Position numbers and translations under genes: made by a program | Assembly: GCF_023156585.1 (NCBI RefSeq) | Contig: NZ_JALNMI010000002.1 | Span: 352,479 to 416,478, forward strand | Reading direction: 5' to 3' | Source: Subsaxibacter sp. CAU 1640 | Lineage (GTDB): Bacteria; Bacteroidota; Bacteroidia; Flavobacteriales; Flavobacteriaceae | DNA: 64,000 nt | In this document: positions 51,224-60,122 of the stretch, in pieces | Position numbering within the stretch: the stretch's first letter is position 1 | Layout of the letters: each line of letters opens with the position of its first letter | Notes under the pieces: model-generated | The model's database searches: none | What the model was told of the DNA's origin: nothing | What the model saw: the letters and a program-made list of their open reading frames with translations, nothing else

Positions 51224-52849
51224 ATGTCCAAAGGATTTTTCAACGTACCAATTGCAATCAATGAACCTGTGAAATCTTATGCTCCAGGTACTCCAGAACG
51301 CGAAGCCGTAAAGGCTGAATACGCCAAAATGTATAGAAGCAATGTAGAGGTTCCAATGTATATAAACGGGAAGGATGTAAAAACCAAAAACACCCGAACT
51401 ATGTCGCCTCCACACGATCATAAACACGTAGTGGGAACGTATCATCTTGCAGAGAAAAAACATGTTGAGGAAGCTATTTCCACAGCTTTGGAAGCCAGAA
51501 AGGAGTGGTCACAAATGCCTTGGGAGCAGCGTGCGGCCATCTTTTTAAAAGCTGCAGAATTAATTGCAGGCCCTTATAGAACAAAAATCAATGCAGCCAC
51601 TATGATGGCACAGTCCAAAACAATCCATCAGGCTGAAATTGACTCGGCTTGTGAATTGATTGACTTTTTGCGTTTTAATGTTCAATTTATGACGGACATT
51701 TATAAAGACCAACCTAAAAGTACAAGCGATGCTTGGAATAGAGTTGAATATCGTCCGTTGGAAGGTTTTACCTATGCGGTAACACCTTTTAATTTTACTG
51801 CAATTGCGGGAAATCTTCCGTCGTGTATGGCACTGATGGGAAATGTGGTGGTATGGAAGCCAAGTGATAGTCAGATTTACTCTGCTAAAGTCATTATGGA
51901 TGTCTTTAAAGAAGCTGGCGTGCCTGCTGGTGTGATAAATGTGGTATTTGGTGACGCTAAAATGATTACAGATGTAGTGTTGTCAAGTCCTGATTTTTCT
52001 GGACTTCACTTTACAGGCTCTACAGAAATCTTTAAATTACTTTGGAAACAAATAGGAAACAACATTGCTAACTATAAAACTTATCCTCGAATTGTAGGAG
52101 AAACCGGTGGAAAAGATTTCATCGTCGCGCACAAAACTGCTAATGCCAAACAAGTAGCAACAGCCATCGTAAGAGGTGCTTTTGAGTTCCAAGGACAAAA
52201 ATGTAGTGCAGCTTCGAGAGCATATATCCCAAAAAGCCTTTGGAAAGATGTTAAGAAAATGGTGGTTGAAGATGTCAAATCTTTCAAAATGGGATCACCA
52301 GAAGATATGGGCAACTTTATTACAGCAGTCATACACGAAGGTTCTTTTGACAAGCTTGCCAAATATATCGACCAAGCTAAAAAAGATAAGGATGCAGACA
52401 TTGTAGTTGGTGGCAACTATGACAAATCAAAAGGCTATTTTATCGAACCGACGGTCATTGAAACTACAAATCCTAAATATGCAACAATGTGCACGGAATT
52501 GTTTGGCCCAGTGATTACCATCTATGTTTATGATGATAAAGATTACAGCAAAACCTTAAAATTGGTGGACGAAACCAGTGAATATGCTTTGACAGGTGCT
52601 ATATTGGCGACAGATCGATATGCCATTGATGAAGCGACAAAAGCTCTTCAAAACAGTGCTGGAAACTTCTATATCAACGACAAACCAACTGGAGCCGTAG
52701 TTGGCCAGCAGCCATTTGGTGGTGCAAGAGCTTCTGGAACAAACGACAAAGCGGGTAGCGCCCAAAATTTATTACGATGGGTCTCACCACGATTAATCAA
52801 AGAGACATTTGTAACTCCTACTGATTACCGTTATCCATTTTTGGGATAA
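51224..52849 (+). CDS. pruA: L-glutamate gamma-semialdehyde dehydrogenase (1-pyrroline-5-carboxylate dehydrogenase)
   Basis: NAD-dependent aldehyde dehydrogenase that oxidises glutamate semialdehyde (from proline) to glutamate. 541 residues from MSKGFFNVPIAINEPVKSYAPG, the usual start of the single-function bacterial/mitochondrial type. It has TPFNFTAIAGNLP (Asn of the oxyanion hole), the NAD-site FTGSTEIFK, the glutamate of VGETGGKDF, and the catalytic cysteine in FEFQGQKCSAASR. PFGGARASGTNDKAGS is a signature of this subfamily. No proline dehydrogenase is adjacent. Confidence 0.96.
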   Translation: MSKGFFNVPIAINEPVKSYAPGTPEREAVKAEYAKMYRSNVEVPMYINGKDVKTKNTRTMSPPHDHKHVVGTYHLAEKKHVEEAISTALEARKEWSQMPWEQRAAIFLKAAELIAGPYRTKINAATMMAQSKTIHQAEIDSACELIDFLRFNVQFMTDIYKDQPKSTSDAWNRVEYRPLEGFTYAVTPFNFTAIAGNLPSCMALMGNVVVWKPSDSQIYSAKVIMDVFKEAGVPAGVINVVFGDAKMITDVVLSSPDFSGLHFTGSTEIFKLLWKQIGNNIANYKTYPRIVGETGGKDFIVAHKTANAKQVATAIVRGAFEFQGQKCSAASRAYIPKSLWKDVKKMVVEDVKSFKMGSPEDMGNFITAVIHEGSFDKLAKYIDQAKKDKDADIVVGGNYDKSKGYFIEPTVIETTNPKYATMCTELFGPVITIYVYDDKDYSKTLKLVDETSEYALTGAILATDRYAIDEATKALQNSAGNFYINDKPTGAVVGQQPFGGARASGTNDKAGSAQNLLRWVSPRLIKETFVTPTDYRYPFLG

Positions 52850-52872
52850 TCAACATTTAAATATCAAACATC

Positions 52873-52905
52873 AAAATCCTCAAATTCCTTTTGAGGATTT
52901 TTTAT
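52873..52905 (+). terminator. Terminator after pruA
   Basis: Perfect 11-base arms AAAATCCTCAA / TTGAGGATTTT with a 7-base loop, followed by TTTATTG. Confidence 0.9.
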
Positions 52906-52983
52906 TGTAAATAGCTCATCGACATAAAATTATATATGATAAAACTTTGTATATTTATCGATAGCTAATCAATATGATTTCTT

Positions 52984-54645
52984 ATGGAAAAAAATTACTT
53001 CTACCTTTTATTCTTTGTTTGCTCATTCATTTACGCTCAACCTGGAAGTGAAAGCGCCATCACAACAATCAATGCTACGATTCCCTATCAAGGTGTAGGT
53101 GAACCAACGCCTCTTTTAGGTTCGGGTCAGTATAAAATTTATTATGATAATGTAGATGGTGTCTTGGATAAACCTATTTTCTTCGTGGATGGTTTTGACC
53201 CAAATGATTCAAGAGACATTCCTTTAATGTATAGCTTATTGAACTTCGGTGACCCTGTTATGAATCTTGGTGACTTGATTCGTGACGAAGGGTTTGATTT
53301 AGTGGTTTTGAATTTTGAAGCTTCTTATTTGAGTCCAACCGATGGCACAACTGAAATCCTTGGAGGCGCTGATTATATTCAACGTAATGCGTTTACAATG
53401 GTTGAATTGATCAACACCATCAATGGGATGAAGACAGGAACTGAACAGAATGTCGTCATTGGCCCAAGTATGGGAGGACTTATTTCTCGCTATGCTTTAC
53501 GATATATGGAGCAAAACTCACTTGACCACGATACACGACTTTATATTTCATTTGACGCACCTCATCGCGGCGCAAATGTTCCTATCGGCATTCAGTATTT
53601 ATTCAATTATATGGTCAACGGCGACCCAGGAATTACCGAAGCAGAACCTTTGGTCAGTGGATTGTTGAATAGTGCAGCTGCAAAACAAATGTTGATCGAT
53701 CATTACTTGGGACACGTTGATGCAGGTGGTGTAGAGCAAGACAACTCAACACATACGCCAAAAGGTGCTCCGAATTTCAGAAATGCGTTCCAAACCGAAC
53801 TGGATGCGATGGGTTTTCCACAAAACGTTAGAAATGTGGCCATCACAAATGGTAGTGGCACAGGACAAATGTCTGGCTCTCCAGGTCTTCAACTTATCAA
53901 TCATACTTTTGATACAGGAACAGTGGCTTTTCCGCCTTTTGGAAATATTAATACAAGAGCAATCATTACAGTCCATTTTACACCTGCAGCCGGTCAAAAT
54001 ATCGAAGTAACCGATTTTGTTGGTCAAGGATTTCTTTTTGGCAGTTGGTTCAATGTTTTTACTTATGAAGCAGATGCTCAATCTTTAGCCACATCTGATG
54101 GACTGGACAGTGCTCCAGGTGGTCAATTTGATCTTTATTCATTTGATGATGGAACCAATCCTTTGATTACAGAATTTGTATCCAATCTCAACTCTCAATA
54201 TTTTGATTTCATCCCTACCTTGAGCGGTCTTGCGATTAGTAACGAACCAAATTGGTATGCGACACCAAATGTCAGTAATTCTCCGTTTGCAAATACATAT
54301 ATTCCAGATGATAACGAACCACACGTTACATTAACCCAAGGAAATGTAGCTTTTGCACTTGATGAAATATTGAATCCTACTTTGGGTGTGATTGAACAAC
54401 CAATAAATGATTTTATTAAAATTGAAAGAAATCCAATATCTAATGAATTTACATTGATTAATTCAACACAAATAAACAACGCTTTGATACATATCGTCGA
54501 TATGACAGGAAAGCAAGTTTTAAGCACTCAAACATCAATTTCAGAGAGAACAAGTGTGCCTGTTAATCTTGAATCTGGCCTTTATATTTTAAATATTTCT
54601 TCGGAAAACGGGTTGATTTTCAAAACTAAACTTATCGTTAAATAA
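52984..54645 (+). CDS. Lipase-like alpha/beta hydrolase exported by type IX secretion
   Basis: 553 residues with a signal peptide (about 1-18). The alpha/beta-hydrolase-like region spans about 55-260: FFVDGFDPNDSRD, then LVVLNFEASYLSPTDG, then the nucleophile elbow VVIGPSMGGLISRYALRYM (GxSxGG), then YISFDAPHRGANVP. A middle region (about 260-470) shows no family I recognise. The last about 75 residues are a type A sorting domain (FIKIERNPISNEFTLIN, then ALIHIVDMTGKQVL, then LESGLYILNISS and KTKLIVK). It is therefore secreted or cell-surface attached, probably a lipase or esterase. It stands alone. Confidence 0.88.
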   Translation: MEKNYFYLLFFVCSFIYAQPGSESAITTINATIPYQGVGEPTPLLGSGQYKIYYDNVDGVLDKPIFFVDGFDPNDSRDIPLMYSLLNFGDPVMNLGDLIRDEGFDLVVLNFEASYLSPTDGTTEILGGADYIQRNAFTMVELINTINGMKTGTEQNVVIGPSMGGLISRYALRYMEQNSLDHDTRLYISFDAPHRGANVPIGIQYLFNYMVNGDPGITEAEPLVSGLLNSAAAKQMLIDHYLGHVDAGGVEQDNSTHTPKGAPNFRNAFQTELDAMGFPQNVRNVAITNGSGTGQMSGSPGLQLINHTFDTGTVAFPPFGNINTRAIITVHFTPAAGQNIEVTDFVGQGFLFGSWFNVFTYEADAQSLATSDGLDSAPGGQFDLYSFDDGTNPLITEFVSNLNSQYFDFIPTLSGLAISNEPNWYATPNVSNSPFANTYIPDDNEPHVTLTQGNVAFALDEILNPTLGVIEQPINDFIKIERNPISNEFTLINSTQINNALIHIVDMTGKQVLSTQTSISERTSVPVNLESGLYILNISSENGLIFKTKLIVK

Positions 54646-54665
54646 TTCAATCCCCAATCAAAATG

Positions 54666-54699
54666 AAAAAGGCTGAACCTAACTATGTTCAGCCTTTGT
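54666..54699. terminator. Bidirectional terminator overlapping the rsmG stop
   Basis: AAAGGCTGAAC / GTTCAGCCTTT with an 8-base loop. It lies between convergent genes; the TGA stop of rsmG is inside the stem. Confidence 0.88.
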
Positions 54700-55318
54700 A
54701 TTTTATGGGTAAGTGAACTACTTTCTTGGTTTCAAAAAAATCTTCTTCAAAATAATCGCTTAAATCATAAATGGTAGTATTGCGATACACTTGAAGCTCG
54801 TCGGTTAAATCACCACCTTTTAGATAAAGAATCCCATTTTTCAGTGGATGGTTTTGCTCCTTCGACACCTTTTGTTTTACCCAACTTACGAAAGTGGGCA
54901 TCGTGGTGACAGCACGACTTACTATAAAATCAAACTCATCTTTGATAGTTTCAGCTCTTCCGTGAGTGGTCTTGACATTTTTCAACCCCAAACTTTGAGC
55001 CACGCCTTCCACAACTTTCAGTTTTTTTCCGATACTGTCAACCAGGTGAAATTTACTTTCGGGAAACATAATGGCTAATGGGATTCCCGGAAAACCGCCT
55101 CCTGTGCCTACATCCATAATTTTTGATTTAGGTTGAAAAGAAATGACTTTTGCAATTCCCAAGGAATGCAGAACGTGCCGAAGGTACAGTTCATCAATAT
55201 CCTTCCTTGAAATCACATTGATCTTGGAATTCCAGTCTTTATACAAGGCTTCCAACTGCTGAAATTGCCTAATTTGAGTCTCGGATAATTCAGGAAAGTA
55301 CTTTGTGATTAGCTCCAT
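54689..55318 (-). CDS. rsmG: 16S rRNA (guanine-527-N7)-methyltransferase
   Basis: 209-residue SAM-dependent enzyme (GidB) that methylates G527 of 16S rRNA; loss gives low-level streptomycin resistance in other bacteria. SAM motif I is IMDVGTGGGFPGIPLAI. Other stretches are HLVDSIGKKLKVV, HGRAETI and FIVSRAVTTM. It stands alone here, not beside gidA. The likely -7 box is at 55335-55342. Confidence 0.96.
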   Translation of the reverse strand: MELITKYFPELSETQIRQFQQLEALYKDWNSKINVISRKDIDELYLRHVLHSLGIAKVISFQPKSKIMDVGTGGGFPGIPLAIMFPESKFHLVDSIGKKLKVVEGVAQSLGLKNVKTTHGRAETIKDEFDFIVSRAVTTMPTFVSWVKQKVSKEQNHPLKNGILYLKGGDLTDELQVYRNTTIYDLSDYFEEDFFETKKVVHLPIKYKG

Positions 55319-55334
55319 CAGATTGAATTTTCAA

Positions 55335-55342
55335 CAAAAATA
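55335..55342 (-). promoter_or_regulatory. -7 box for rsmG
   Basis: On the minus strand this reads TATTTTTG (TAnnTTTG), 16 bases before the rsmG start, implying a short leader. Confidence 0.6.
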
Positions 55343-55400
55343 GGTATTTTAGTGTGTATATTTTTAGCATATTCTTAAACCCTTCGCGATATTAATTGAT

Positions 55401-55408
55401 TATCTTTG
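55401..55408 (+). promoter_or_regulatory. -7 box for the desaturase gene
   Basis: TATCTTTG, a perfect TAnnTTTG match, 54 bases before the ATG at 55463. Confidence 0.65.
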
Positions 55409-55462
55409 CCAGCAAAATATGATATTTTAATGTTTTGCGTTATCATATAAACCCTAGTAACA

Positions 55463-56566
55463 ATGGCTGAACAACAAACCTTATCATTTTCAAGAACAGA
55501 TTCTGCTAAATTCTTTCGAACGCTGAATAAGCGTGTTAATGATTATTTCAAGGAAAACAATATAAAACGTACCGGAAACTGGAAACTTTGGCTTAAAACG
55601 GTCATAATGTTCTCCATCTTTTTAACGCCTTACTTCCTTATTCTCACGTTGAATTTGCCCACTTGGGCTTTGATTCTTCTGACGATTACAATGGGTGTCG
55701 GGATGGCCGGAGTCGGGATGAACGTAATGCACGATGGCAACCACGGGTCGTTTTCTAACAAAGAATGGATCAATCGATTGATGGGAAGCAGCATTTATAT
55801 TTTGGCTGGAAATGTCTATAACTGGAAAGTACAACACAATGTTCTTCACCATACCTATACTAATATTCATGGACACGATGAAGATTTAGAAGCCGGAAGA
55901 ATCCTTCGTTTTTCAAAACATGCCGAGTGGCACAAGCACCATAGATTTCAGCATTATTATTCAGTGTTTTTATATGGTTTGTTGACAATCAACTGGGCCA
56001 TCACTACTGATTTTTTACAAATGAAGCGTTACCTAAAACGTAAGCTGTCTTATGGTAAATTTCCAAATCCTGCGACAGAATGGAGCAAATTGGTCATTTC
56101 AAAAATAATTTATGTTTCTATTTGGATTGTATTGCCAATTTTGTTGACAGACATCGCTTGGTGGAAATTGTTGATTGGTTTCTTCTTGATGCATTATGTT
56201 GCTGGCGTTATATTGAGCGTCGTGTTTCAATTGGCACACGTTATGGATGAAGCAGAGATGCCACTTCCTGAAGAAAATGGCACTATGAAAAACTCTTGGG
56301 CAATTCATCAATTGCAAACAACAGTTAATTTTGCCACTAAAAACAGAATTGTAAATTGGTTTACAGGTGGGCTGAACCATCAGGTGGAACATCATATTTT
56401 CCCGCATATTAGCCATATTCACTATACTAAAATTTCAAAAATAGTAAGAGAAACGGCCAAAGAGTTTGATTTGCCTTACAAGGAATACAAAACAACTCGA
56501 AAAGCAGTCATTGCACACTTCAGATTTTTAAAGGAAATGGGTATGAACCCAGCACTACAAGCATAA
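55463..56566 (+). CDS. Membrane fatty acid desaturase
   Basis: 367-residue integral membrane diiron desaturase of the linoleoyl-CoA/acyl-lipid type. The three histidine boxes are HDGNH (90-94), HNVLHH (125-130) and QVEHH (307-311), the last with the Q of front-end-like desaturases. Two pairs of membrane helices (about 45-85, and 170-180 with 212-260) fit the family topology. No cytochrome b5 domain is fused. It would introduce a cis double bond into membrane acyl chains, useful for cold adaptation; regiospecificity cannot be read. It is followed after 10 bases by an aminotransferase gene. Confidence 0.92.
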   Translation: MAEQQTLSFSRTDSAKFFRTLNKRVNDYFKENNIKRTGNWKLWLKTVIMFSIFLTPYFLILTLNLPTWALILLTITMGVGMAGVGMNVMHDGNHGSFSNKEWINRLMGSSIYILAGNVYNWKVQHNVLHHTYTNIHGHDEDLEAGRILRFSKHAEWHKHHRFQHYYSVFLYGLLTINWAITTDFLQMKRYLKRKLSYGKFPNPATEWSKLVISKIIYVSIWIVLPILLTDIAWWKLLIGFFLMHYVAGVILSVVFQLAHVMDEAEMPLPEENGTMKNSWAIHQLQTTVNFATKNRIVNWFTGGLNHQVEHHIFPHISHIHYTKISKIVRETAKEFDLPYKEYKTTRKAVIAHFRFLKEMGMNPALQA

Positions 56567-56576
56567 TTTTTTTTGA

Positions 56577-57761
56577 ATGAACCAACTTTCAGATAGAGTT
56601 TTAGGGATGGCTACATCTGCCACTTTGGCGATGGCAGCAAAGACGAGAGAATTAAAAGCAGAGGGGAAAGATATCATTGGATTGAGTCTTGGTGAGCCTG
56701 ATTTTAATACTCCAAATTTCATAAAAGATGCGGCCAAACAAGCCATTGATGAAAATTACAGTTCCTATTCTCCTGTAGATGGTTATGTAGAATTGAAGGA
56801 TGCAATTATTACCAAATTCAAGCGCGACAATGGTTTAACTTATAAACCTTCTCAAATTGTCGTGTCAACAGGCGCCAAACAATCTTTGGCAAATGTTGCA
56901 GCAGTAATGCTCAATAAAGGAGATGAAGTGATTTTGCCTTGCCCTTATTGGGTAAGTTACAGCGACATTGTAAAGTTGAACGAAGGTGTTCCTGTGGAAG
57001 TGCAAACGTCTATAGACAATGACTTCAAATTGACACCAGCGCAATTGGAAGCAGCCATTACTCCAAAGACCAAAATGATTTGGTATAGCTCTCCTTGCAA
57101 CCCAAGTGGCTCTGTTTACAGCAAGGAAGAATTGAGAGCGTTGGCTGATGTATTGCAAAAATATCCGAATATCATTGTGGTTTCTGACGAAATCTATGAG
57201 CATATCAATTTTGTTGGTGAGCACGCAAGTATGGCACAATTTGACGATATGTTTGATAGAACCGTTACCGTCAATGGTGTTTCAAAAGCATTTGCGATGA
57301 CTGGCTGGAGGATTGGTTACATTGGTGCTCCAGAATACATAGCTCGAGCTTGCAACAAAATGCAAGGTCAAATTACGAGTGGCGCCAATAGCATAGCCCA
57401 AAGAGCTACCATTACAGCATTGAATGAATCTCCAGACCGTATCAAGTTTATGGTAGAACAGTTCAAAAAGAGAAGGGATTTAATATTGGATTTGCTTAAC
57501 GAAATACCAACTTTTAAGAATAATGTTCCGGAAGGTGCTTTTTACGTGTTTCCAGATATTTCTTATTATTTCGGAAAAACGTTAAGAGGCCATAAAATCA
57601 ATAATGCCACTGATTTTTCGATGTATATTTTGGAAGAAGCTTTGGTAGCAACCGTTACAGGTGAAGCTTTTGGAAATCCAAACTGCATCAGACTGTCTTA
57701 TGCAGCCTCTCAAGAGCAAATTATCGAAGCTGTAAGACGGATTAAAGAATCCTTGAACTAA
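56577..57761 (+). CDS. Aspartate aminotransferase-type PLP enzyme
   Basis: 394-residue class I aminotransferase, subgroup I-gamma as in Bacillus and Thermus AspC. Landmarks are LSLGEPDFNTP (36-46), STGAKQSL (97-104), SSPCNPSGSVY (171-181), VSDEIYEHI (202-210), the Schiff-base lysine K237 in NGVSKAFAMTGWRIGY, and the C-terminal CIRLSYA arginine. It would transfer amino groups between aspartate and 2-oxoglutarate; related members act as prephenate aminotransferases. It is the second PLP aminotransferase in this window and is not close to the one at 2413. It is probably co-transcribed with the desaturase gene. Confidence 0.93.
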   Translation: MNQLSDRVLGMATSATLAMAAKTRELKAEGKDIIGLSLGEPDFNTPNFIKDAAKQAIDENYSSYSPVDGYVELKDAIITKFKRDNGLTYKPSQIVVSTGAKQSLANVAAVMLNKGDEVILPCPYWVSYSDIVKLNEGVPVEVQTSIDNDFKLTPAQLEAAITPKTKMIWYSSPCNPSGSVYSKEELRALADVLQKYPNIIVVSDEIYEHINFVGEHASMAQFDDMFDRTVTVNGVSKAFAMTGWRIGYIGAPEYIARACNKMQGQITSGANSIAQRATITALNESPDRIKFMVEQFKKRRDLILDLLNEIPTFKNNVPEGAFYVFPDISYYFGKTLRGHKINNATDFSMYILEEALVATVTGEAFGNPNCIRLSYAASQEQIIEAVRRIKESLN

Positions 57762-57763
57762 TA

Positions 57764-57793
57764 AAAAGCCACTGTCGAGAAAGTGGCTTTTCT
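57764..57793. terminator. Bidirectional terminator
   Basis: AAAAGCCACT / AGTGGCTTTT around an 8-base loop, between the aminotransferase gene and the convergent small membrane gene. Confidence 0.88.
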
Positions 57794-57794
57794 G

Positions 57795-58061
57795 TTATAA
57801 ATAGATCAACAGAGCGATGATAATACTCGCTGCAATTAAAAAAAGAATGATGCGTTTTTGAAACGTTCTTTTCTTTTCTTCCGTCAACCGATTTCGAATA
57901 TCTTTCAACACTTCAGGTGTGACTTCAGGAAAATCAAACTCTACTTTTTGACCATCTCCATAGCCACCAGCTTTACCTTTGTCGAATTGCGTTCGGTTTT
58001 TTCTTCTACTATTGTTTTTCAATGATGTAATCATTGCCATCATTGCGCCTTCTCCACCCAT
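57795..58061 (-). CDS. Small tail-anchored membrane protein, MGGEG type
   Basis: 88 residues. The start MGGEGAMMAMITSLKNNSRRKN is a conserved opening I recall from flavobacterial small proteins. A basic stretch, an acidic segment (VEFDFPEVTPEVLKDIRNRL) and one C-terminal membrane helix (about 70-88, IILFLIAASIIIALLIYL) follow. The helix suggests a tail-anchored protein with its body in the cytosol. The ATG at 58061 is preferred over a TTG nine bases earlier. Function unknown. Confidence 0.75.
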   Translation of the reverse strand: MGGEGAMMAMITSLKNNSRRKNRTQFDKGKAGGYGDGQKVEFDFPEVTPEVLKDIRNRLTEEKKRTFQKRIILFLIAASIIIALLIYL

Positions 58062-58276
58062 AATTTCCAAATTTTAAAATGAAATTTAATTTTGAGATAA
58101 ATGGTGTCATTTCAATTGTTGAATATTGAATTTCACTACTCTTAAAAAAAATAAAAGATAAATTTTGGAGATCAACCCAAGAACTATCAGTTAAAGGTTC
58201 TTAAAAAGCTGCTTTAAATGATTAGTCCTTAAGAGATTGAAAATGTTACAGACTATTAAAGAAAAATCTTTCAGTA
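58062..58276. other. AT-rich spacer between two small genes
   Basis: 215 bases with runs of A and T. I see no RNA gene, repeat or strong terminator. Confidence 0.4.
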
Positions 58277-58528
58277 TTAGCTCACAACTGCCAATAAGAT
58301 AGCAGTGCAAATTGAAAATTTAAGAAGCGCTTCAGTATAAGTTGCCAAACGGAAACGTTGTGCTTTCACACGTTGTCTTCTGCTGAAAACAGACGAAGTT
58401 GAAGCATTTTTATGAGCAGTCTTAACAAGTGATTGATAGTTTGAATTTAATAAACCTTGAGGTTCCGAAATCTCAAAATCTGTATTCTTTGATAAAGTTA
58501 CTGTTGAAGTATTGATTACTAATTCCAT
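58277..58528 (-). CDS. Small protein of unknown function with C-terminal membrane helix
   Basis: 83 residues from the ATG at 58528 (MELVINTSTVTLSKNTDFEI). The middle is basic (FSRRQRVKAQRFRLATYTEA) and the end is hydrophobic (ALLKFSICTAILLAVVS, about 66-83), so it may be tail-anchored. I recognise no family. The reading frame is well formed but short, the spacers on either side hold no other candidate, and codon choice looks ordinary. It could also be a spurious frame. Confidence 0.5.
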   Translation of the reverse strand: MELVINTSTVTLSKNTDFEISEPQGLLNSNYQSLVKTAHKNASTSSVFSRRQRVKAQRFRLATYTEALLKFSICTAILLAVVS

Positions 58529-58622
58529 AATGATTGATGTTTGATTGGTTATACTAGTAAGACGAGTATACAACAAAAATGTTACAGAATATTAAAAATA
58601 TCAATTTCCAAATCGCTAAAAA

Positions 58623-60119
58623 TCACCTGTTTCTCCAAAAGAAAGGCGTCAATAAAATCAAGACCGTAAAAAGTTCCAAACGACCAATGAGCATCAAAAA
58701 AGCAGACCACCATTGTGCCAAAGGTGGCAGCGCAGCATAGTTATTGACGGGACCGAAATTACCCAATGCTGGACCAATATTGCCCAAACTGGATGCCGAT
58801 AATCCTACGGCAGATTGAAATTCGATTTGGAACATTGAGAACACCAAAGCTCCAACAATGAACGATAACATATAAAGGATAAAAAAACCTAGGATATTGA
58901 ATACAATTTCTCCAGCAATGGCCTTGGTATTATATCGAACCGGTAAAATGGCATTAGGATGCAACGCTCTCTTAAACTCCAAAAATCCGTTCTTTATCAA
59001 AATCAAATGCCTTACCACTTTCACACCACCAGCTGTACTTCCTGCCGAACCACCTAGAAACATAATTCCAAAGAAAAACACCACCAAAAATGGTGTCCAT
59101 AAGGTATAATCAGCTGTAATAAAACCTGTAGTAGTTATTACCGTTAAAACTTGAAACAATCCATGCCTTACAGAAGCTTCAAATTTGCCCCAAATTTGTG
59201 GGTGATTAATAGTAGATACTGAAAAATCTGCCCTGAAGTAAATGATCAAAGCTACGATTACCGTAAATGAAACGATAAATTTAAAATATAAGCGTAACTC
59301 CTCATCACCCAAAGCGCGCTGCACTTTTCCTTTGAAAGCATAATAGCTCAATACAAAATTGGTACCTGCCAAAAACATAAAGACAATAATGATATATTGA
59401 ATAATGGGCTGGTCGTTCCAGTGGGCAACACTCGCATTCTTTGTTGAAAACCCTCCTGTCGATAAGGTACTCATGGAATGATTGATAGCATCAAAAAACG
59501 ACATTCCAGCGACCTTCAACAGAATGGTTTCAGCAACCGTATACCCAAAATAAATAAGCCACAAACGTTTCGCGGTATCCGTAATTCTCGGATGTAATTT
59601 ATCAGCGCTGGGTCCAGGAGCTTCAGCAGCAAACAACTGCATGCCACCGATTCCCAACAAGGGCAAAATCGCGATGGCCAAAACAATGATTCCCATGCCA
59701 CCAATCCAATGGGTCGTACTTCTCCAAAACAAGACACCTTCAGGAACAATTTCAATATTATTCAAGATTGTGGCTCCAGTGGTCGTATAACCAGACATGG
59801 TTTCAAAAAAAGCACTTGTAAAACTAGGAATCGTATTGGTAATCATATAAGGTATAGCTCCAGAAAGTGCCATAACGACCCATCCGAAGGTGACGACCAA
59901 ATACCCTTCGCGCTTATTCATGACTTTGCTATGTTTTTTGGTCAATATCATTAAAATGACACCTATGATTAAAACTGCAATTCCAGAAGTAAACAATTCT
60001 AAAGTAACGCCATCCTTATATATCAAGCTTATTAAAGTAGATAATAGCATGAAGCCACCATTGAACAGCAGTAGTAATCCGAAAAAATGAAAAATTATCT
60101 TGTAGTTGAATTTTGCCAT
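58623..60119 (-). CDS. trkH: Trk-type potassium uptake channel subunit
   Basis: 498-residue membrane protein of the TrkH/KtrB superfamily, with four repeats of helix-pore loop-helix. Selectivity-filter glycines appear in MSGYTTTGATIL, MSTLSTGGFSTKNAS and TVITTTGFITADY, with a fourth repeat at LSASSLGNIGPALG. K+ moves inward through the pore; gating is by TrkA, encoded 3 bases upstream on the same strand. Length is normal (about 480-500). Confidence 0.95.
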   Translation of the reverse strand: MAKFNYKIIFHFFGLLLLFNGGFMLLSTLISLIYKDGVTLELFTSGIAVLIIGVILMILTKKHSKVMNKREGYLVVTFGWVVMALSGAIPYMITNTIPSFTSAFFETMSGYTTTGATILNNIEIVPEGVLFWRSTTHWIGGMGIIVLAIAILPLLGIGGMQLFAAEAPGPSADKLHPRITDTAKRLWLIYFGYTVAETILLKVAGMSFFDAINHSMSTLSTGGFSTKNASVAHWNDQPIIQYIIIVFMFLAGTNFVLSYYAFKGKVQRALGDEELRLYFKFIVSFTVIVALIIYFRADFSVSTINHPQIWGKFEASVRHGLFQVLTVITTTGFITADYTLWTPFLVVFFFGIMFLGGSAGSTAGGVKVVRHLILIKNGFLEFKRALHPNAILPVRYNTKAIAGEIVFNILGFFILYMLSFIVGALVFSMFQIEFQSAVGLSASSLGNIGPALGNFGPVNNYAALPPLAQWWSAFLMLIGRLELFTVLILLTPFFWRNR

Positions 60120-60122
60120 TTT

